From Luteibacter jiangsuensis (GTDB taxonomy: Bacteria > Pseudomonadota > Gammaproteobacteria > Xanthomonadales > Rhodanobacteraceae), in NCBI RefSeq assembly GCF_030812295.1, contig NZ_JAUSSK010000003.1, positions 779,803-843,802 on the forward strand: a DNA stretch of 64,000 nt, given 5' to 3'. Positions 32,577-41,149 of this stretch are shown piece after piece (the first letter of the stretch is position 1; the number at the start of each line of letters is the position of its first letter). The translations under genes were made by a program, and so were the position numbers. The notes under the pieces are model-generated. The model had not been told where the DNA came from and ran no database searches. It saw only the letters and a program-made list of their open reading frames with translations.

Positions 32577-32936
32577 ATGACCCTCGCCGCCACCGTGCTC
32601 ACCGTGCTGGTGCTCCTGATCCACGTGTACATCGTGATCCTCGAGATGGTCCTGTGGCGCAGCCGCGGACCGAAGGTCTTCGGGATCAGCGAGCAGTTCG
32701 CCCGCGACAGTGCCGCGCTGGCCTCCAACCAGGGCCTGTACAACGGGTTCCTGGTGGTAGCCCTGCTGCTGGGCCTGAGCCTGCGTGAACCCTTCGCCAC
32801 GGCATTCCTGTTCTACGGCCTGGGTTGCGTGGTGGTGGCTGGTGTATGGGGTGGGCTGACTGCCAGCCGGCGCATCCTCTACGTGCAGGCCTTGCCCGCC
32901 GCCCTTGCGCTGGCGGCGCAGTGGCTCGCCCGCTGA
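32577..32936 (+). CDS. DUF1304 family membrane protein
   Basis: 119 residues, four membrane helices. Family marks: HVYIVILEMVLWRSRGPKVFG, then ASNQGLYNGFLVVALLLGL. Integral inner-membrane protein of unknown function. It has its own upstream region and is followed by the patatin gene after 81 bases. Confidence 0.9.
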   Translation: MTLAATVLTVLVLLIHVYIVILEMVLWRSRGPKVFGISEQFARDSAALASNQGLYNGFLVVALLLGLSLREPFATAFLFYGLGCVVVAGVWGGLTASRRILYVQALPAALALAAQWLAR

Positions 32937-33017
32937 TACCCGGAAACGTGGTGACGATCGGAGTTTGACCGGGGGCGTTCGCGGATAATCCCGCAGGACC
33001 TATCGACGGGAGCGGGC

Positions 33018-34730
33018 ATGCCCGACACCGATCTTCCCCTCGCGCACCCGGACATCACGCCACCGCCGCGCGAACGCACGTTCGAACTCGGCCTCGCCCT
33101 TGCCGGGGCGGTTTCCGGAGGGGCTTACGCCGCCGGGGTGCTCGACTTCCTGTATGAGGCGCTGGACCGCTGGTATGCGGCCAAGGATGCCGGCTTGCCC
33201 GTGCCGGACCACGACGTGTTGCTGCGCGTGGTTTCCGGGGCATCGGCGGGCAGCATCAACGGCGTGATCTCGGCGGTGGCACTGCCGTACGCTTTTCCGC
33301 ATGTGCACGCCTCGGAAGGCGAAGCGGCGGTGGCCAACCCCTTCTACGACGCCTGGGTGAAGCGGGTGGACATCCGCCACTTCCTCGGCACGAACGATCT
33401 CGCGGACAAGGACCTGCCGATCGCCTCGTTGCTGGATACGCGCTGCCTGGACGAGATCGCCGCGAATGCGCTGCGCTTCCAGGGTGAGCCGCGCATGCGC
33501 CGGTACATCGCGAATCCGTTGAAGTTCGTCTTCACGGTCACCAACCTGCGTGGGGTGCCCTATGCGGTGCCCTTCGCCGGCAATGGCACGCAAGCGGGCC
33601 ACGGCATGGTGGCGCATGAGGACTACCTGCGTTTTTCCGTCGACACGGGGCAGGGTATCTACGACCGCGCCTGGCAATACCCGGACGATCTCTACGTGGC
33701 GCACCCCAAGCATCTTCCCGACCGGGGCTGGAATGCCTTGATGACCGCCGCACTGGCATCCTCGGCGTTCCCCGGTGGCTTGCGACACCGGGAGGTGGAG
33801 CGGCGCTGGAGCGACTACCTTCAACGCAGCGTCGTGATTCCCGACGAGCGAGGGATGTCGCGCGTGGTGAACATCGAGCCGAAGCGAGACGTGCTCGACC
33901 GGGGCTCCGCCACCTATCGCTTCGTGGGTGTCGATGGCGGCGCGATGGACAACGAGCCGTTCGAACTGGCCAGGACCGAGCTGGCGGGCATGCTCGGGCG
34001 CAATCCACGCAGGGGCGACCAGGTGAACCGTATCGTGCTGATGGTGGACCCGTTCCCCGAGCCGGACGACCTCGGCCCCGAATACGCGGCGCCGCTCAAT
34101 GTCGTCGGTGCGCTCGCTGCCCTCTTCGCATCCTGGAAGCAGCAGGCACGGTTCAAGCCCCGGGAGATCGCACTGGCGATGGATGACGCCGTGTATAGCC
34201 GCTTCCTCATCGCACCGACCCGTTCGTCGACGGACGGCTCCGCGCGCTGGTTGGGAGCGCGCGCGGTGGCGGCGGGAGCGCTGGGAGGATTCTCCGGGTT
34301 CTTCGCCGAGGCCTATCGCCGCCACGACTTCCTGCTTGGCCGGCGCAATGCGCAACGGTTCCTCGCCGAGCATTTCCTGGTTCCCGCCGGGAACCCCATC
34401 GTCGCCTCGTGGACGGCCGACCCCGCCATGGCCGGTTACCTGCGGACGCGCGACGGCGTCCTCCATGCGCCGGTCATTCCTCTGGTCGCGGAGTGCGATC
34501 CGGCCCGGCGCGAGGACTGCCTGCCGGACTGGCCCAGGGGCGCGTTCGATCCCGCGACCCTCATGCCGGCGGTAGGCAAGCGCATGGATGCGCTCTATGC
34601 CGTTGCCACCGACAAGTGGAAGGACAAGCTGCTGACCTGGTTGGCATGGCATACCTATGCCCGCCGGAAGCTGCTGGCCCTGGCCTCGCGCCGGCTCGTG
34701 GATGCCTTGCGCAAGCACGACCTCTGGTGA
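33018..34730 (+). CDS. Patatin-like phospholipase
   Basis: 570 residues. The patatin fold has the oxyanion segment GAVSGGAYAAGVL, nucleophile Ser in VVSGASAGSING (G-x-S-x-G) and the catalytic Asp in GVDGGAMDNEPF. It hydrolyses acyl chains from lipids in a Ser-Asp dyad mechanism. It is larger than minimal patatins: about 240 residues after the Asp motif form a C-terminal extension with Trp-rich and helical parts. No signal peptide, so it acts in the cytoplasm or at the inner membrane, unless secreted by another route. Confidence 0.9.
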   Translation: MPDTDLPLAHPDITPPPRERTFELGLALAGAVSGGAYAAGVLDFLYEALDRWYAAKDAGLPVPDHDVLLRVVSGASAGSINGVISAVALPYAFPHVHASEGEAAVANPFYDAWVKRVDIRHFLGTNDLADKDLPIASLLDTRCLDEIAANALRFQGEPRMRRYIANPLKFVFTVTNLRGVPYAVPFAGNGTQAGHGMVAHEDYLRFSVDTGQGIYDRAWQYPDDLYVAHPKHLPDRGWNALMTAALASSAFPGGLRHREVERRWSDYLQRSVVIPDERGMSRVVNIEPKRDVLDRGSATYRFVGVDGGAMDNEPFELARTELAGMLGRNPRRGDQVNRIVLMVDPFPEPDDLGPEYAAPLNVVGALAALFASWKQQARFKPREIALAMDDAVYSRFLIAPTRSSTDGSARWLGARAVAAGALGGFSGFFAEAYRRHDFLLGRRNAQRFLAEHFLVPAGNPIVASWTADPAMAGYLRTRDGVLHAPVIPLVAECDPARREDCLPDWPRGAFDPATLMPAVGKRMDALYAVATDKWKDKLLTWLAWHTYARRKLLALASRRLVDALRKHDLW

Positions 34731-34894
34731 GGAAAGCCTGCCGAAATCGTGCGCCTAAATCGTGACAAAAATGCATGCTTCCGCATCCGTGAAGACGCAG
34801 GTCTCATTTCGATGAAAAATCTGTCGAGTGGTATATAGCGGTGGCGTTCGTTCGGTAGTAGGTTGGGGCCGGGCAACTCTTACGCGGGTAACGT

Positions 34895-35266
34895 ATGAGC
34901 ATCACCGCCTCTCCTCGCGTCATCGTGTTCGAAGATCATTCCGGACTTGCTTCGGCGCTTACCGACCTGCTCGAGGAGCGGCTTGGCTACGACGTGGCCG
35001 CTTGCGCGGGCTGCATCGAGGAGGCGATCCGCGTCGCCCATGTCGAGCGTTGCGACGTCGCGGTCGTCGATCTCGATCTACAGGGCGTGATGGCCTATCC
35101 GGCGCTCGACGAACTCCAGCGCCGCGGTATTCCCTATGTGCTTGCCACCGGGGCCATGCCGGTCGACATCCCCGGCCGTTACCGCGCACCCTTGGTGCAC
35201 AAGCCCTATAGCGCACATCAACTCGAACGGGCGATCCGCGAGGCGAGTGGGCAGCCCGCCTGTTGA
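34895..35266 (+). CDS. Stand-alone response regulator receiver domain
   Basis: 123 residues, receiver only. Acidic pocket residues are in VIVFEDHSG, the phosphoacceptor Asp is in VAVVDLDLQG, and the switch Thr/Ala and Lys are in YVLATGAM and PLVHKPYS. Without an output domain it probably works as a phosphate relay or by protein contact. The partner kinase is not obvious; a hybrid kinase lies 10 kb downstream. Confidence 0.88.
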   Translation: MSITASPRVIVFEDHSGLASALTDLLEERLGYDVAACAGCIEEAIRVAHVERCDVAVVDLDLQGVMAYPALDELQRRGIPYVLATGAMPVDIPGRYRAPLVHKPYSAHQLERAIREASGQPAC

Positions 35267-35278
35267 TGCCCGTATCGT

Positions 35279-35878
35279 TCAATCCAGCGAAGGCTCGTCG
35301 AACATGCCACGTTCGCCGCGGCGTTCCTCCGCCGGTTCGCCGCGGCGAACGCGGAGGGTGTTTTCCACGTCCTTGACTCCGATGGCGTCGGCGACGGCGT
35401 CTTCGGCGAGGTGTTTCATATGGCGCCCGGGTACCTCGCCACTCAACTGGACGATGCCCCCGGCGACCCGGACCTCGATCCCGGAGGCATCGATGGCGTC
35501 GTGTTCGGCCAGCCGCTCGCACAGGTCTTCGCGGATGCGTTCATCCGTCCGTGAATAGCCCTTGGGACCGACTCCTCGATAGCCCCCCGGATAACCCGAG
35601 GCGCTCCAGTCGCGTTCATCCCTGTCATAGTGCCCCGGCGATTCGCCACGGCCGAAATCGCGGTGGCCCGGATGTGGTCCGACGCCGTAGCCGTGTCTTC
35701 CACCGAAGTCGCGGTGTCCCGGGTGCCGCTGGCCTTGGCGGGGATCGCGGCCTGCTTCGTAGGGGCTGCCGCCGAAGTCGCGGGCATCGCGATAGCCGTA
35801 GGTGCCGCCGAACTCGTCCCCTGGGTAGCGGGTGTCGTCGTGGCGCCTCTTGTCGTAGCGTTCGTCGAAGCGGTGCAT
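35279..35878 (-). CDS. BON-domain protein with Gly/His/Arg-rich N-terminus
   Basis: 199 residues from ATG 35878 (GGGAG 8 bases upstream). The first ~120 residues are low-complexity, with repeated HPGHRDFG-like units. The C-terminal ~70 residues form a BON domain (DERIREDLCERLAEHDAIDASGIEVRVAGGIVQLSGEV). BON domains bind phospholipids or stabilise envelope proteins. No signal peptide is evident. Convergent with the receiver gene, 12 bases apart. Confidence 0.82.
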   Translation of the reverse strand: MHRFDERYDKRRHDDTRYPGDEFGGTYGYRDARDFGGSPYEAGRDPRQGQRHPGHRDFGGRHGYGVGPHPGHRDFGRGESPGHYDRDERDWSASGYPGGYRGVGPKGYSRTDERIREDLCERLAEHDAIDASGIEVRVAGGIVQLSGEVPGRHMKHLAEDAVADAIGVKDVENTLRVRRGEPAEERRGERGMFDEPSLD

Positions 35879-36006
35879 GCGGGGTGCTCCCATGGATGGC
35901 GGCGACACAGGGGCCAGTCTTGTCCTGGCGGCATGCAATGCGTGTTGCCAGTGCGTCAACGGCGTGTCGCTGAGCGGGCTTTGTTCACTATCGAAGCGGG
36001 GGAGAC

Positions 36007-36420
36007 ATGTCGCGAATCAGTTTCGACGAACCGTGGACATTCGGCGGGCATCCGTGGCGGAGCCTGAAGGATACGTCTTTCGGCGTCATCGTCGCCGATG
36101 GGGAGGGCGAGATCGTCCACGTGAATGAACGTGCGGCCGAGCTGCATGGATGGGTGCGCCTGGCGGTCGGTCCGGACGATTACAGCCGGATGTACAGCCT
36201 GTTCACCGAAGAGGGGAGACCGTATCCCTCAGCCGATCTTCCATTGACCCGCGCCGTGCGCCAGGGCGAGACCACGCGGCACGCGCGGTGGGTCGTGCGC
36301 CGGCCGGATGGATCGCGGCAGACCCTGCAGGGTTCGGCCTATCCGGTTTGCGACGCCCGTGGGAAACAGGTGGCTTCGGTGCTGGTCCACGACGCGATCG
36401 AGCGCCCTGGCGGTGCTTGA
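36007..36420 (+). CDS. Single PAS-domain protein
   Basis: 137 residues. PAS pattern: DTSFGVIVADGEGEIVHVNERAAELHGW, then ARWVVRRPDGSRQTLQGSAYPV. It has no output domain, so it is a sensor or adaptor for another signalling protein. It ends 3 bases before the convergent HAD gene. Confidence 0.82.
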   Translation: MSRISFDEPWTFGGHPWRSLKDTSFGVIVADGEGEIVHVNERAAELHGWVRLAVGPDDYSRMYSLFTEEGRPYPSADLPLTRAVRQGETTRHARWVVRRPDGSRQTLQGSAYPVCDARGKQVASVLVHDAIERPGGA

Positions 36421-36423
36421 GCG

Positions 36424-37119
36424 CTAGTGCGCCCGTGCTTCGGCGGCGGGGCCACACGCGCCACGCAACCAGGCGTTCACTTCGTCGAGGTCGCCTACGA
36501 CACCGGCGCACAGGCGCCTCAGTTCGGCGGATGGCTGCTGCAGGTCGGGCACCATGATCGTCGGCAGGCCCGCCGCCACCGCGGAGCGCACCCCCGCCTG
36601 GGAATCCTCCAGGGCAAGGCAGCTGCCGGTGGGCTTGTTGAGGATGCGCGCGGCCCGCAGGTACGGGTCTGGATATGGCTTGCAGCGTTCGCAGTCGCCC
36701 GACGCCACGAGGGCGTCGAAGCGGTCGCGCAGGCCGAAGGCTTCGAGATGATGGATCGCGGTGCCGTGCGAGGACGAGGTGGCGATCGCACGTGGCAGGC
36801 CGAGTTCATCGAGGGTATCGAGCAGCGCCGTCACGCCCGGCTTCAAGCGGAGGTCGGTATCGAGCATCGCGCGGTAACGCTCGGAGGTGCCGGTCCAGAT
36901 GGTGTCCAGGTCGGTATCGTCACCGACGTGTTCGTGAAGGAGCACGCGCGCCGCGTGCCCATGCAATCCGACCATGCGCTGGCAAAGCGACAGCGGCATG
37001 TGGACGCCCGCCTCGGTGGCGGCGGCGAGCAGGGCGTCGCGGTACAGCGCCTCGGTATCGAAGAGGATGCCGTCGAGATCGAACACGATCGCCTGTGGTA
37101 TCGCGGGAAAACGGACCAT
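36424..37119 (-). CDS. HAD-family phosphatase (beta-phosphoglucomutase-like)
   Basis: 231 residues. Motif I is VFDLDGILFDTE, motif II is ATSSSHG, the Lys is in CERCKPYPDPYL and motif III is LALEDSQAGVRSA. The cap and the Asp-x-Asp nucleophile mark the subfamily of small-sugar phosphatases and phosphomutases. Substrate unknown. ATG 37119 follows a G-rich ribosome-binding stretch; the longer in-frame start is less likely. Confidence 0.9.
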   Translation of the reverse strand: MVRFPAIPQAIVFDLDGILFDTEALYRDALLAAATEAGVHMPLSLCQRMVGLHGHAARVLLHEHVGDDTDLDTIWTGTSERYRAMLDTDLRLKPGVTALLDTLDELGLPRAIATSSSHGTAIHHLEAFGLRDRFDALVASGDCERCKPYPDPYLRAARILNKPTGSCLALEDSQAGVRSAVAAGLPTIMVPDLQQPSAELRRLCAGVVGDLDEVNAWLRGACGPAAEARAH

Positions 37120-37261
37120 GCCACCCCCCGAACCGCCTTGCCGGGCGACGTGCCCGGTTCGCCCCGAAAATAGCGCGGTTTGTCGCACGGTGCCATAGCT
37201 CGGCGGTCAACGGGCGGTGCAAGTGTTTGCGTTCGCGTTCGGCACAGGCCACGCTTCGGCG

Positions 37262-38302
37262 ATGAAGAAAGATCGGCGCATGCTTGCCCACGGTGCCGCG
37301 GGCGTCCTGGCCGCCGTCGCGTTGTTCCTCTCGGGTGCCTGGGGAGCCTTCGCGCTGGCCTTCCGTTTCCCGGGCGTCCGCGCGGTGCGCCTGGTGGCCG
37401 CCTCCGCATGGGCCCTCGGCTGCCTCGCGCTCTGGGCAGCCTGGTTCGGTTGGCGTGCCTGGTGGGCGCTCCCCGGCCTGCTGGCCTCCTTCGCCGCGCT
37501 GCTCGCCTGGTGGGCGACCATTCGGCCGCGCAACGACCGGGTCTGGGCGGACGATGTCGCGCGCCTCCTGCATGGCGAGGTCGACGGCCCGCGCGTCGTG
37601 TTGCACAACGTGCGCGACTTCGAGTGGCGCGGCGACGATGACTACGACGTGCGCTGGGACACCCGGGAATATCGCCTGGACCGCCTCGCCGGCGTGGACG
37701 CGATCCTTTCCTACTGGTCGGGTGAGGCGATTGCCCACGCGATGCTCTCGTTCGGCTTCGACGACGGTCGCCACGTGGTGTTCTCCGTCGAGATACGGCG
37801 CAAGCGGGGCGAGGCTTTCTCCGAGATCGGCGGCTTCTTCAGGCAGTTCGAATTGATCCTGATCGCCGCCGACGAACGCGACATCGTCCGGGTCCGCAGC
37901 AACGTGCGTGGCGAGGACGACTACCTCTTTCCATTGCGGATGCCGCGCGAGGCCATGCGCTCACTGTTTCTTTCCTACGTGGACGCCGCCAACGAACTGG
38001 CCAGGACGCCGCGCTTCTACAACACGGTGACATCCAATTGCACCACCATCGTCTATCGCATGGCGAAACGAATCGATGGCGCCTTGCCGTTCGACCTGCG
38101 CCTGCTGCTGACCGGCTACCTGCCCGAATACCTTGGCGACAGCGGGACACTCGACCCCCGCTTCGGCGTGGACGAATGGCGCCGGCTGGGAAGAATTACG
38201 GAGCGGGCGAGGGCGACCCGCCCGGAGGATGATTTCTCGGCGGCGATCCGCGTCGGCATCCCGCCGGCTTACTCGCCCCCGTCGGGGGACTCCACGGCAT
38301 AG
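37262..38302 (+). CDS. DUF4105 family membrane protein
   Basis: 346 residues from ATG 37262. Three N-terminal hydrophobic segments (to about residue 88) precede a DUF4105 domain with WDTREYRLDRLAGVDAILSYW, HAMLSFGF and the conserved NTVTSNCTTIVYRM cysteine. The Cys/His arrangement resembles NlpC/P60-like peptidases, and family members occur next to envelope genes, but no activity is established. It ends with TAG, showing that the host uses TAG as a stop, and overlaps the convergent GumN-like gene by 34 bases. Confidence 0.85.
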   Translation: MKKDRRMLAHGAAGVLAAVALFLSGAWGAFALAFRFPGVRAVRLVAASAWALGCLALWAAWFGWRAWWALPGLLASFAALLAWWATIRPRNDRVWADDVARLLHGEVDGPRVVLHNVRDFEWRGDDDYDVRWDTREYRLDRLAGVDAILSYWSGEAIAHAMLSFGFDDGRHVVFSVEIRRKRGEAFSEIGGFFRQFELILIAADERDIVRVRSNVRGEDDYLFPLRMPREAMRSLFLSYVDAANELARTPRFYNTVTSNCTTIVYRMAKRIDGALPFDLRLLLTGYLPEYLGDSGTLDPRFGVDEWRRLGRITERARATRPEDDFSAAIRVGIPPAYSPPSGDSTA

Positions 38303-39294
38303 CCTCGTTCCTTCAGGGCCTCGAGGTAGCCGTGCGCGCCGAGCAAGTCGTCGATGGATACGATCGCCACCGCCTGCGTGTTGGCCGCGACCGCCGCGTC
38401 GACCGCGGTGAGCCAGCGCGCCCGGATGGTCCCAGGCACATCGGCGAGGCCGATGCGTTGCGCCACGCCGCCTTCGGTGACGGCATTGAGGCACGCGAGG
38501 CGTTGCTTCGCCCGCCGGTCGTCGCGCAGCGCGGCGACATCGCCGGTGGCCCAGGCATTCGCGCGCGCGGCCATGTCGGCGAGTTGCGCATCGATGTTGT
38601 CGATGCTCTGGGTGAAGCAGGAGACATCGTCCAGCGTGGAACGCTTGAACGCCTTGACCGCCGCGCGTGGATCGTCCACCAGCAAGGTGTACGTCACTTC
38701 GACCTGCGCGACGCCGTGCTTCTTCGCGAGCGCCGCGACCGTGCGGGTGATGTCTCCCGATCTTGCGAGACCGCTCTTCTTCACCGCGTCCTTGTAGAGT
38801 TCGATGGCGGCGAAGATCGGGCGGTAGCGTTCCACGCCGCGGTCGCTGCCGATATAGCGTGCCTTCACCGCCAGCCAGCGCGCATAGACGTCGGCGGGCA
38901 CGCTGTCTTTCAGCGTCGCTCCGTCCGGCGCGTTGCGCACGCCTATGAGCGACGGGAGCAGGGCGAGGCGGCCGAAGAAGCCGGTATTCGGCTTGATTTC
39001 CACGTGGGGCGGCATGAGGAGCGCGCCCGCATGCGCGAGCGCCTCGTCGATCTCGTCGGTCTTCCAGGTCATCTTCCGCGGCAGCGGCGTGAGGGTGCCC
39101 AGGATCAGCAGCGTGTGCCCGTCGCGCGTGGCGCGCCAAAGGCCGGGACCGGGCTGCTCGCCACTGACGGTCACGGCTTCCAGTGTCGGTACGGAGGTAT
39201 CGGGCGGTGGCGTCTGCGCCCGGGCCGCGGTCGCCAGCCACGCGGAGCAGAGCAGGGCAGGGAACACGAGGAGGCGGACAGGGAAATGGCGCAT
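38269..39294 (-). CDS. TraB/GumN family protein
   Basis: 341 residues from ATG 39294, with signal peptide (RLLVFPALLCSAWLATAARAQ). The family opening LWRATRDGHTLLILGTLTPLP and an ending YLEALKERGYAVESP are present. In active TraB/GumN relatives the first motif is H-G-T; here it reads L-G-T, so activity is uncertain. Family members occur near xanthan genes, but no gum cluster is seen here. Confidence 0.85.
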   Translation of the reverse strand: MRHFPVRLLVFPALLCSAWLATAARAQTPPPDTSVPTLEAVTVSGEQPGPGLWRATRDGHTLLILGTLTPLPRKMTWKTDEIDEALAHAGALLMPPHVEIKPNTGFFGRLALLPSLIGVRNAPDGATLKDSVPADVYARWLAVKARYIGSDRGVERYRPIFAAIELYKDAVKKSGLARSGDITRTVAALAKKHGVAQVEVTYTLLVDDPRAAVKAFKRSTLDDVSCFTQSIDNIDAQLADMAARANAWATGDVAALRDDRRAKQRLACLNAVTEGGVAQRIGLADVPGTIRARWLTAVDAAVAANTQAVAIVSIDDLLGAHGYLEALKERGYAVESPDGGE

Positions 39295-39356
39295 CGGCGA
39301 AATTCTAGTGTCTTCACGGAAGAGCGGGAAGCAGGCACAAGAGTTCTCCATGCCCC

Positions 39357-39429
39357 GGTGGGAGAAGTCCTTCGCACCCTGGTGGGAGAAGTCCTCCACA
39401 CCTTGGTGGGAGCCGACCCTGTCGGCGAT
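39357..39429 (+). repeat. Three 24-base tandem units ending in a REP-like element
   Basis: GGTGGGAG starts at 39357, 39381 and 39405, exactly 24 bases apart; the first two continue AAGTCC and the third continues into the REP core (39408-39429) shared with 60869-60890 and, inverted, 60925-60946 and 63877-63893. It lies in the gap between the GumN-like gene and the divergent reductase gene. Confidence 0.8.
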
Positions 39430-39550
39430 GGGGTGCTTGCTTCAGCCTGGCCGAGCCCCCGACACCCCGCGCACCATGCTCACCGAACACTCGCTCGGCA
39501 TTCACGCGGAATGACGAGAATCGATCTTTTTCGCCGAGGCGGAGACAGCC

Positions 39551-40246
39551 ATGAAGATTGGCATCATCGGGGCCGGCAACATCGGCGGCACCCTCGCGAG
39601 GCGTTTTCGCGAACTCGGGCACGAGGTGTTCATCGCCAATTCCCGAGGGCCGCATACGCTGACCGGCCTCGAGAACGAAACGGGCGCAGTGGCCGTCACC
39701 GCGCGCGAGGCGGCGCGTGCCGGTGAGGTCGTGGTCGTCACCATTCCCGAATCGAAGATCCCGGACTTGCCGGCGGATCTGTTCGCGGGCGTGGCCGACG
39801 ACACCGTGGTGGTCGATACCGGCAACTACTATCCACGGCAGCGCGATGGGCGCATCGGCCCCATCGAGGAAGGCGTACCGGAAAGCCAATGGGTGTCGGA
39901 CAGGCTCGGCCGCCCGGTCGTCAAGGCGTTCAACAACATCTACGCCGATCATCTCCTGAAGCGGGGCAAGCCGGCCACGGCGGAGGGACGTATCGCCTTG
40001 CCGGTAGCGGGCGACGATGCGAACGCAAAGGCGAAGGTATTGAAGCTGGTGGATGAACTCGGCTTCGACGGCGTCGACGCCGGTACGCTCGCCGATTCAT
40101 GGCGCCAGCAGCCAGGTTCACCCGTGTATACGACAGATCGCGACCTGGAAGGCGTGCAACGGGCACTGCTCGCGGCGGTGCGGGAACGCCAGCCCGAGTG
40201 GCGGGCGACGGATGCCAGTCCCGGCGATTTCGATACGCCGCGCTAG
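39551..40246 (+). CDS. NADPH-dependent F420 reductase-like NAD(P)-binding protein
   Basis: 231 residues. Rossmann start MKIGIIGAGNIGGTLARRFRELGHEVFIANSRGP, then VVVVTIPESKIPDLP and VKAFNNIYADHLLKRGKP. The fold is that of F420-dependent NADP reductases, but the Xanthomonadales do not make F420, so it more likely reduces another flavin, metal or small molecule with NADPH. Single gene with ribosome-binding site upstream; ends in TAG. Confidence 0.87.
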   Translation: MKIGIIGAGNIGGTLARRFRELGHEVFIANSRGPHTLTGLENETGAVAVTAREAARAGEVVVVTIPESKIPDLPADLFAGVADDTVVVDTGNYYPRQRDGRIGPIEEGVPESQWVSDRLGRPVVKAFNNIYADHLLKRGKPATAEGRIALPVAGDDANAKAKVLKLVDELGFDGVDAGTLADSWRQQPGSPVYTTDRDLEGVQRALLAAVRERQPEWRATDASPGDFDTPR

Positions 40247-40405
40247 CCGCCCGGCGTGACCTTCGCGTGAAGGAACGGCATACGCGGTCTTCCGTTGTGG
40301 GGGCCCGTGGGAACGGATAATCTTGCGCACCTGACGATGTAGCCGTGACACCCATGGACCTTGGGGCCTCCGGTCTTCCGCCTAGCGAGGTTACTCATTA
40401 CTTCC

Positions 40406-40651
40406 ATGGCCCTGGTGATCTACGATATTCCGTTCCATCCGGATATGGCGGGCTTGTGGCACGTGCAGATGAATGGCGTGCCTACCGAGAATTTCGAGAC
40501 CCGTATCGCGGCCATCGCCTATGCGGTGCAGCAGTCGAAGCTGTTGGGCATGCAGAACGGCTTGCAGGTGCTGGTTTCGGTGGAAGGCGCCGACGGCATC
40601 TGGCGGGAATTCGAATCGAACGCGAAGCGCCCGGTCGGCAGGCTGCAATAG
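40406..40651 (+). CDS. Small DUF2188-like hypothetical protein
   Basis: 81 residues from ATG 40406. The pattern (WHVQMNGVPTENFETRIAAIAYAVQQSKLLGM ... QVLVSVEGADGIWREF) matches small proteins with a DUF2188-like beta-alpha-beta fold. Function unknown. Ends in TAG. Confidence 0.7.
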   Translation: MALVIYDIPFHPDMAGLWHVQMNGVPTENFETRIAAIAYAVQQSKLLGMQNGLQVLVSVEGADGIWREFESNAKRPVGRLQ

Positions 40652-40715
40652 CGCTGCACGTCGCGTTGATCCGCGATCCTTACGATGGGGGACGATAAGG
40701 AGGATCATCCCACCC

Positions 40716-40952
40716 ATGACGCATCGAAAAATCGGTTACTTCGACGTGGAAGGCACGTGCTACGTGGCCAAGCCAGGCCGCTGGCGTGGCAAGTACGTCA
40801 TCAGCGAAGACGGCGAGGAATTGCAGGAGAAGTTGTGCACGACCCTGCATGAAAACGAAGAAGATGCCTGCGCGGAAGGCCTGACACTCGGGATCGCCGC
40901 CGCTCGCAGGCTCATGCGCGAGCGCGAGGGATTCGACCCCGGCGGCGAGTGA
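40716..40952 (+). CDS. Small hypothetical protein
   Basis: 78 residues, starting at ATG 40716 with AAGGAGG 11-12 bases upstream. Content (GYFDVEGTCYVAKPGRWRGKYVISEDGEEL) suggests a small beta-sheet protein similar in plan to its left neighbour. No function known. Confidence 0.7.
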   Translation: MTHRKIGYFDVEGTCYVAKPGRWRGKYVISEDGEELQEKLCTTLHENEEDACAEGLTLGIAAARRLMREREGFDPGGE

Positions 40953-41149
40953 CACCGGCGGTGGCGCGTGCATAGGCCGTGCCATCGCTTGCCGCTTTTT
41001 GTCCATCGCAACATATTACGAATGGCCGATGGTGCGCCTTGTTTACACGGCGTAAGTTTTCCTTGCGTCCCTGTGAATGCCGCGTTGCGAACTCATTCCC
41101 GGAGCCGCCAAGTCCCAGCCCCACTCCCCTAAGGCTCCGGAGACTCACA

